Positions 17,706-23,463 of a stretch of 23,463 nt of DNA are shown here, piece after piece. Position numbers and translations under genes: made by a program. A model generated the notes under the pieces. It saw nothing but the letters and a program-made list of their open reading frames with translations. It ran no database searches and was not told where the DNA came from. The DNA is taken from assembly GCA_049999725.1 (NCBI GenBank), contig JBNGIS010038459.1, positions 1 to 23,463 on the forward strand, in the 5' to 3' direction. Source of the stretch: Haplomitrium mnioides (Eukaryota; Marchantiophyta; Haplomitriopsida; Calobryales). How positions within the stretch are numbered: position 1 is the first letter of the stretch; each line of letters opens with the position of its first letter.

Positions 17706-19460
17706 CAGACTGGATTCCCCGCAGAGTGGAAGCTCAACACTATCATTCCAATCCACAAAGCTGGGGACAAAGGCCAACACTCGAACTATCGCACCATCAT
17801 GCTCAGCCCTCTATTCCCGAAGCTCTTTGGGGCCACACTCAACTTCAAGATCACACAATGGAGCGAAGCACAACAGCTACGAGCCCAGGGACAAGCAGGG
17901 TTTCGGGAGAATCACTCAACAACTGATCACCTGGTCACCATCCGTACCATCATTGAACAACACAGACGTGCTGGAGGTCTGTACTGCTGTTTCGTAGATT
18001 TCCAGAAAGCCTTTGACTCAGTACCACACAATCAACTCTGGTCCAGATTACATGAGTTACATCTACCAACGGACTGGATCACAGCCATCCAGATCTTATA
18101 CGAAGAAGTTTTGGCCTGTGTCCGCACCCATCAGGGCATGTCGGAGCCTATACATTGCAACATCGGTGTGAAGCAGGGATGCCCACTCTCCCCCACCTTA
18201 TTTGGTCTGTTCATCGACAAACTGGAGACAGTACTGGTCAATGTGGGAGCCCCTGCCCCCAATCTGCTAGCCCAGACCATTGGTATTCTCTTGTATGCAG
18301 ATGACATCGTCCTCATGTCCACAACAAGTTGGACTCCAACAACACCTAAAAGCACTGGACGATTTCTGCAACCAATCCGGTATGACTGTCAATATGAAGA
18401 AAACCAAGGTTCTGGTCTTTGGAAAATGGCTCACCACAGCACAGAGGGATACTTTCAAGTTCAAGCAGGACAATGTTGAAGTGATAAACCAGTACACCTA
18501 TTTGGGGATACCAATACATACCCAGAGAGGATGGGGCTTCGGAGCCGAGCGCAGGATTACGGCAGGTTGGTCAGCTTATACCAATTGAACAGCTGGTGCA
18601 AGGCAAAAGATATATGGCATATACCCATGAGAATCGACCTCTTCCATACCTTCGTTGTTCCAACAGCAACATATGGAGCAGAAATATGGGGACCCTCTCT
18701 TACTCCGGCCATGTGGTTGAAACACGGTGAGAAACCCCTCAAGAGGTTCCTCACTAGATTAGCCAATGTACGCACCACCACACCTCTACACATCCTGGCA
18801 GCTGAATTTGGTATGATACCCATTGAGGCGCACGCAGTGATGAAACTTGTCACATACCTGCAATCGATCAGAGACACTACACCTGCATCTCGTCAGGCAG
18901 CTCCTGGAGACCCCACAAATTGGTACAATCAATGCCAGAAATGGCTGAAAAGATGGGGACTGGATATAGATGACCTTCCTAGACAATCAGGAAAAGTGCT
19001 GATGGACCATCTATCAACACATTACTTCACAGTCATATGGCAATCCTACAGTGCGGCATCCCGAACTGTAAAGTACAAGGCGCTCGTCAACAACACCCCC
19101 TCAAGGCAAATCCAACAATACTTGACGAGCAACATGTCACTTAAGCTGGTCCAGACCCTCACACAACTCCGTACCGGATCTCATCGGCTGAGATGTGAAA
19201 CAGCCAAATGGTCCAAGATCGACAACAAAGTCCGACCTGAGAAACTGTTGTGCCTCCAATGCAATCTACAAGTCACCGAAGATGAACACCACATCATCTT
19301 CTGTTGCCCCAGATACTATGAAATCCGGGGAAGGTATCATGGTCTTTTTGTAGAACAGGATGGGACAGTACAACAATTTCTCAAATATCATGATCAACGT
19401 TGGCTGGCACTCTTCTTCCGGGAACTCATGGTGCTTAGATCTCAGAAACAGGCAGATTAG
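17706..19460 (+). pseudogene. LINE-A ORF2: reverse transcriptase and C-terminal CCHC-like motif
   Basis: The first frame (from 17709) reads GFPAEWKLNTIIPIHKAGDK, then AQGQAGFREN, FVDFQKAFDSVP (RT motif with catalytic Asp), GVKQGCPLSPTLFGLFID and LLYADDIVLMS (YADD box), so RT motifs are present and uninterrupted to about 18330. A shift then leads to MTVNMKKTKVLVFGK and YLGIPIH, and a second shift near 18560-18580 to the 309-codon frame 18531-19460. That frame has YGAEIWGPSL and ends with CLQCNLQVTEDEHHIIFCCP, a CxxC...HxxxxC motif. Two frameshifts and the lost 5' end make it inactive, but decay is light. Confidence 0.92.
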
Positions 19461-19659
19461 ACATAGAGATTAGTGACGAGAGAGTGAGCATATGACTCAC
19501 AAGCGGGTTTGTCCCCGCTCAACTGTTTTCAGTTAAACAATTCTTAGCTTACTACTTTAGTTTTTGTACCCCTCCGCACTCTTGTGCGCATTGTACTCTC
19601 AGTCCTTATGGCCCTAGGGCTGGCTCTGGACTTTAATTGAATTCTATTCTATTCTATTC

Positions 19660-19665
<6 letters not shown>
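17706..19665 (+). mobile_element. LINE-A copy 1: 5'-truncated non-LTR retrotransposon
   Basis: Nearly 2 kb on the plus strand, starting inside the RT domain and ending in five ATTCT units (19641-19665). It encodes the RT (with two frameshifts) and the C-terminal Cys/His motif; no endonuclease or ORF1 is present in this copy. The 3' UTR has hairpins at 19502-19518 (GCGGG ... CCCGC) and 19575-19588 (CGCAC-TCTT-GTGCG). A microsatellite tail rather than poly-A separates it from LINE-C. Confidence 0.9.

Positions 19666-19701
<36 letters not shown>
19664..19701. repeat. (CT)n microsatellite
   Basis: About 19 CT units directly after the ATTCT tail of LINE-A copy 1. A shorter CT run also follows the ATTCT tail of the next element (22763-22770), so the tract may be partly tail-derived or the target of the neighbouring insertion. 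Confidence 0.95.
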
Positions 19702-19703
<2 letters not shown>

Positions 19704-20072
19704 TGCTGAGCACACCGCCCGCGCACCACCTTTTTCCGAACCAGCCCCCTCTCCCGCTTAATGTTCTTGTTTTAAAACTGGGAGTTTATGAAGACTCCTT
19801 TGTATTCTTCCTAGGTTTGCAACAAGAACATTTGGCATAAGAACCAAATGCAGGGGGGGCTGGTTCGAGCAGCTATGGAGGTTCCTCATAATCAAAGGCA
19901 TCCTACTCTGTTTTTCATCACAGAAAGGATCTCATCTCTATGCATACGATCACCACCGACATTCTATGCTACTTAAGGATTCAAACGAGCCATCCCTTGC
20001 CCTCAACCGAGGCCTAGAAGATCAAGGAGGCTCGCTTCTGTGATGCCCGATTTTGACAGGTATTAGTTGTTC

Positions 20073-20157
20073 GACCTGTGCTCATCGTTAGACCAGTGCT
20101 CATCGCTTTCGACCTATGCTCATTGCTTCCATCGATCTTCGCTCATCGCTTCCTTAG
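20073..20157. repeat. Short tandem repeat, GACCTGTGCTCATCGCTT-like
   Basis: Four or five diverged units of about 20-27 bp built on (C/A)GACCTGTGCTCATCG. Located in the 5' part of the putative ORF1-only LINE. Confidence 0.75.
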
Positions 20158-21159
20158 ACCTGTTCCCAGCTCGGCAAGCCTGAAACTGTGATCGAGCCGA
20201 AAAGCTGGGGCATCTTGTGTTTGTTCTTTGATCCGTTTCAAGCTATGGAAACAAGCTCCGGAAACGAGAGTCTGACGATGGGGTTGAATGCTGGTTCTTA
20301 ATCGACTATCCTCAAGTTAGTCAACCTTCTAAGGTGAAAGGAAAGGGTGCTACGGAAGCAGCCCGATTCGTCTGTTTGGTCGTTTTTGAAATCGACAGCT
20401 TCAAGAGCAGCCTCAAATTCAAACTCCAGCGGCCAGGGATCCCTAAACTGCATTCTCCACTGATTCTTGCACTGACTTCTACCTACAGCTGTGTTTTTTC
20501 TCTCCTGCATCAACATTTTTTTCTCTGCAAATCTTCGCTGCGAACTGCTCTGTGAATTCACCTTGCATCATAGACTTATCCCTACATCAAACCTGGCACT
20601 GCACCCGATCTGGGAGCATCTCCTCCCTCCTCGAGTGCAAGCCTCGCCTGCAAGCACTAGCTGTTGGGCACAACCAGGATTGATTTATCAAGGCATTCGC
20701 TCTGCAGGCTGCTAGGAAATTGGTGATTTCTGCAAGGAGAGCAACATCGCAAATCTGAAGCAGTGCACGATACTGCATCGACGTTCTTCTGCCCCATCAA
20801 ATTGTTCTATTCCTTTGAAGTTAGCAGAATAGCAGATCTGCAAGAGGAGAAGACCTCTGAGAGGTGTAGCCCAATCGCCCAATCACTGACGCTCCCTGAA
20901 GCTGTGACTGAATCGAATCGGAAAGCTGGGATACTGAGTTAAGTGCTCTTTGTTCCATGCTCTTTGTTCTCTGCTTTTCTACAGGTCTAGCTTGCAAGGT
21001 TGAAGAGAGCCTCCTTTGCAATCTCGAGTCTTCATGTTCCAGCATCTCTGTTCCCACGTTTCTGTCCTTCAGGTTCCAAAGTCTACTCTGGCTTGTTCTG
21101 GCTCTAGTGTGGTTTGACTCACAAACTTGAGGAAACCAGGCCCTGAAGAACAACACAGA

Positions 21160-21530
21160 CTACGGAGCATACCACAGCCTGGGGAGCAGGCCACAGTCTG
21201 GGATTTAGCCAACCATAGATTGGGGAGCAAGCTACAGTCCGGGGAGCAGGCCATAGCCTGGGGGGCAGCCCACCAGAAGGCGCAACCACATGCTAGGGAG
21301 CAAGCCACTGACGAGGAGCATGCCGAAACCTAAGGAATAGCTAATCGCAGCCTGGAGAGCAAGCCACAGCCTGGGGAGTAGGCCATAGTCTGGAATCGTT
21401 CTCCGGGAGGAAACAACACAGTCTACGAAGCAGACCACAGCTTGGGGAGCAGGCCACAGTCTGGGAACACCAACCACAGCCTGAGGAGCAGGCCACAACC
21501 TAGGGAGTCGACCATAGCCTGCCATTGTCA
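21160..21530. repeat. Degenerate 21-24-bp tandem repeat upstream of ORF1
   Basis: Many diverged units of the form CCACAGCCTGGGGAGCAGG / CCACAGTCTGGG run up to 65 bp before the ORF1 start. Unit order and spacing are irregular. The position fits a LINE 5' UTR. Confidence 0.85.
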
Positions 21531-21595
21531 CAAATACTCGACCCAGAACAAGACAAGAGACTAAATCCAAGTCACTGAAGGGACACACCTACACT

Positions 21596-22369
21596 ATGGA
21601 GGAGCCAAAGAGTACTCAGAACTATCCAGTTTGGATGCTAGACCGCATACAAACACTTGAGACCTTAGTACACGCTCTGGAGGATCAGCTAAGACAACAA
21701 CAACAAGACTCGACAAAACATATACAAGACATCGAGTCCAGGTACATAGTTCTACAGAACCGACTTGAGCAGGTCGAACACAACTATGCAGAGGCGACTC
21801 CAAAGGTAGCACAGGACCTTGAAGGGAAACAAATCCATGAGCTCAAGCAACGCGTAGATGCTCAACATGAGACCATCCGACAAGATCTGGTGAAAGCCCA
21901 AGCCTCCTGGGCCAGCATTGTAAAGGGATCCCCTGACTTAGACAGCGTCAGAGAAAAAGTAAGGAGTTTCATGAACCAGGAACGGGAGAAACAAGGACGA
22001 GAACTAAATCTGGTGGTCCACGGCATACCTGAACAACCAATGGAAAGCACACAAGGGGTCATACAGCAACAGATCATGCAACCATGTGGCCTTGAGAAGA
22101 TGAACATCATCTGCCAGCGCATTGGGAAGATCTCCTGCAAAGGACGACCAGTCTTGATGAGGTTCCAGAACACAACCGACCGGATGAGCCTTCTCAAGGC
22201 TAAGAAACTATTGAAAGGACAACCCTTCCGGATATTTGAAGACCTATCCCCATCACCAAGGAAAGATCTACCAACTGAAATTGAGAAGATGAAGCAAGCC
22301 TGGGCTGAAGGGAAAATTGCAGTGATTCGAGGGGGGGAAATGCAGATCCTCTCCCCTCTATCCCACTGA
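21596..22369 (+). CDS. LINE ORF1 protein: coiled coil plus RRM-like domain, intact 257 aa
   Basis: L1-type ORF1 proteins are trimeric RNA-binding chaperones that coat the element's RNA. This one starts at the ATG at 21596. Residues about 15-105 form a long heptad-rich helix (DRIQTLETLVHALEDQLRQQ, then IESRYIVLQNRLEQVEHNY). Residues about 136-215 look like the ORF1 RRM: ELNLVVHGIPE as the first strand, then RIG, RPVLMRFQ, and LLKAKKLLKGQPFRIFEDLS. Residues 216-257 resemble the small C-terminal domain. There is no CCHC zinc knuckle, so this is the coiled-coil/RRM kind of ORF1 rather than the gag-like kind. The frame is undamaged, suggesting recent insertion or constraint. No RT ORF follows. The family is certain only by pattern; a host protein derived from such an ORF1 is a less likely alternative. 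Confidence 0.85.
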   Translation: MEEPKSTQNYPVWMLDRIQTLETLVHALEDQLRQQQQDSTKHIQDIESRYIVLQNRLEQVEHNYAEATPKVAQDLEGKQIHELKQRVDAQHETIRQDLVKAQASWASIVKGSPDLDSVREKVRSFMNQEREKQGRELNLVVHGIPEQPMESTQGVIQQQIMQPCGLEKMNIICQRIGKISCKGRPVLMRFQNTTDRMSLLKAKKLLKGQPFRIFEDLSPSPRKDLPTEIEKMKQAWAEGKIAVIRGGEMQILSPLSH

Positions 22370-22770
22370 AATCTAACCTTCTTGCACCCAGGTTTTCACT
22401 CGACCAGTTTTCTGCCTTGAATTTCGACCGACTCTCAGCTCAACCCACACATAGACAACGATGCAAATACAAAGACCCTTGGATTCCCAACATAGAGGCT
22501 CGGCCACTTGGTGATCAAGATTAGGACACACATAAGTTGAATTTAGTTCATTCGAATTTGATGCACTTAGTTTTTACTTGTTCTAGCCCTTGGGACCTTT
22601 TCGGCCCCCAGCTATGTTTACTTGCTGTTTTCATGCCCCCTCCTACGGGTGGGGGATCATCACTTTTACTCTCTCTCACTCGCACCACGGTGTGTGTTGT
22701 ACCTTTTATTCTTTATGGCCTTAGGGCTGGCATGAGACTTTAATATAATTCTATTCTATTCTCTCTCTCT
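22370..22770 (+). other. 3' UTR and ATTCT tail of the ORF1-only element
   Basis: Begins after the ORF1 stop. The last 90 bases share the LINE-A order: hairpin CGCAC-CACG-GTGTG (22681-22694), TTGTACC, TTTATGGCCTTAGGGCTGGC, GACTTTAAT, then three ATTCT units (22748-22762). Upstream of the hairpin it diverges from LINE-A. Confidence 0.8.
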
Positions 22771-22889
22771 TTTTGACAGGTAGTAAAAACTTTATTTCCA
22801 CACATCAAATACAACCACTGAAGCGGCAAAACATCAAAGTCTGGACTTAAGCAAACCACTTCCTCAATGGTAGCAAAGTCGGGACTCTA
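22771..22889 (-). mobile_element. LINE-B copy 3, 3' end only
   Basis: The minus strand reads GTTTGCTTAAGTCCAGACTTTGATG, then TTTTGCCGCTTCAGTGGTTG ... TGGAAATAAAGTTTTTACTACCTGTCAAAAAG, homologous to 14620-14705 and 8764-8850. It abuts the CT run of the previous element on one side and LINE-A copy 2 on the other. No clear target duplication was found. Confidence 0.87.
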
Positions 22890-22893
22890 AGGT

Positions 22894-23392
22894 CTCGTCA
22901 GCTTATACCAATTGAACAGCTGGTGCAGGCAAAAGATATATGGCATATACCCATGAGAATCGACCTCTTCCATACATTCATTGTTCCAACAGCAACATAT
23001 GGAGCAGAAATATGGGGACCCTCTATAACTCCAGCCATGTGGCTGAAACACGGTGAGAAACCCCTCAAGAGGTTGCTCACTAGATTAGCCAATGTACGCA
23101 CCAGCATCTCTCTGCACATCCTGCCAGCTGAATTTGGTATGATACCCATTGAGGCGCACGCAGTGATGAAACTTGTCACATACCTGCAATCAATCAAAGA
23201 CACTACACCAGCCAGATACCCAGCAATGGCTATGGAGGCATCTCGTCAGGCAGCTCCTGGAGACCCCACAAATTAGTACAATCAATGCCAGAAATGGCTC
23301 AAAAGATGGGGACTGGATATAGATGATCTTCCTAAACAATCAGGAAAAGTGCTCATGGACCATCTATCAACACATTACTTCACAGTCATATG
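22894..23392 (+). mobile_element. LINE-A copy 2 fragment (ORF2 C-terminal part)
   Basis: About 500 bp, near-identical to 18570-19040 of LINE-A copy 1. It starts at GTCAGCTTATACC and stops at CACAGTCATATG. Relative to copy 1 it has a single-base deletion near 22927, 27 extra bases around 23215-23240 that copy 1 lacks, and a TGG-to-TAG change near 23275 that ends the frame. It is broken by the LTR-like sequence from 23393. Confidence 0.92.
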
Positions 23393-23463
23393 TGTTGGAA
23401 ATGTATCTCTTGCTGCTGTAAATAGAGACAGCTAACTATTGTTAGTTGTAAAGGCTAGCTAGT
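23393..23463. mobile_element. Possible LTR retrotransposon edge
   Basis: The match to LINE-A copy 1 ends abruptly after CATATG, and the next bases are TGTTGGAAATGTATCTC, a start typical of plant Copia LTRs (TGTTGGAA...). Only 71 bp is visible, so the other LTR, the duplication and the orientation cannot be checked. Confidence 0.5.

Larger units (their letters stand above)
19702..22770 (+). mobile_element. Probable ORF1-only LINE relative of LINE-A
   Basis: Holds a long 5' region, one intact ORF1 (21596-22369) and a 400-bp 3' UTR. The 3' UTR ends CTTTATGGCCTTAGGGCTGGC ... GACTTTAATATAATTCTATTC, the LINE-A signature, then three ATTCT units and a CT run. No RT or endonuclease lies between ORF1 and the 3' UTR. 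The CT runs at both ends (19664-19701 and 22763-22770) could be the target duplication, which would make the element about 3.07 kb. The 5' boundary is inference; the ORF1 plus 3' end are seen directly. Confidence 0.65.

Noticed and set aside
19861-19880. GGTTCGAGC reminiscent of a tRNA T-arm
   Set aside because: No acceptor, D-arm or anticodon stem could be placed around it.
21232-21588. Minus-strand 118-codon frame with Leu/Pro-rich repeats
   Set aside because: Translation of the tandem repeat upstream of ORF1; periodic only because the DNA repeats.

Overview
This is eukaryotic, almost certainly plant nuclear DNA. It shows intron-containing genes with plant-like splice sites, a class III (plant-type) peroxidase relic, a plant-type otubain, Copia relics, an L1-type LINE with a plant-style zf-RVT tail, and one 10-base assembly gap (N at 12612-12621). 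The long, retrotransposon-filled intron would suit a large-genome plant such as a fern, other non-seed plant or gymnosperm; that is inference.

The only cellular gene that looks intact is an otubain-like deubiquitinase (OTUB1 family) on the minus strand. Seven exons between 17495 and 5527 join in phase into about 243 codons, with the catalytic Asp/Cys in exon 2 and the catalytic His in the last exon. The N-terminal roughly 60 residues are not securely visible. Its intron between 6665 and 15299 is 8.6 kb and holds a nested stack of retroelements: a decayed minus-strand Copia element (about 7803-13000); inside its integrase a 595-bp retroelement with perfect 14-bp target-site duplications (called LINE-B here), itself carrying a LINE-A 3' end; inside its protease region a 2.2-kb L1-type LINE (LINE-C), itself carrying a 115-bp LINE-C 3' end; and upstream a further LINE-B copy (13891-14719) carrying a 69-bp insert.

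Left flank (1-5500): a TA tract, short repeats, a decayed Copia RT relic (about 820-1515, minus), a frameshifted class III peroxidase pseudogene (2535-2936, minus), then about 2.2 kb with no recognised gene, then the likely otubain 3' UTR.

Right flank (17600-23463): non-LTR material on the plus strand. LINE-A copy 1 (17706-19665) has an RT domain with a YADD box and a C-terminal CCHC-like motif, and ends in (ATTCT)n. It is followed by a probable ORF1-only relative with an intact 257-aa coiled-coil plus RRM-like ORF1 (21596-22369) and its own (ATTCT)n tail, then a LINE-B 3' end, then LINE-A copy 2 (22894-23392), interrupted by what looks like an LTR edge at 23393.

Most interesting are the non-autonomous retroelements: the RT-less ORF1 element sharing a 3' end with LINE-A, and LINE-B, which encodes a conserved unknown peptide, lacks RT, and shares its 3' tail layout with the RT-encoding LINE-C. 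Both pairs carry small 3' hairpins whose stems vary between copies in a base-pair-preserving way.
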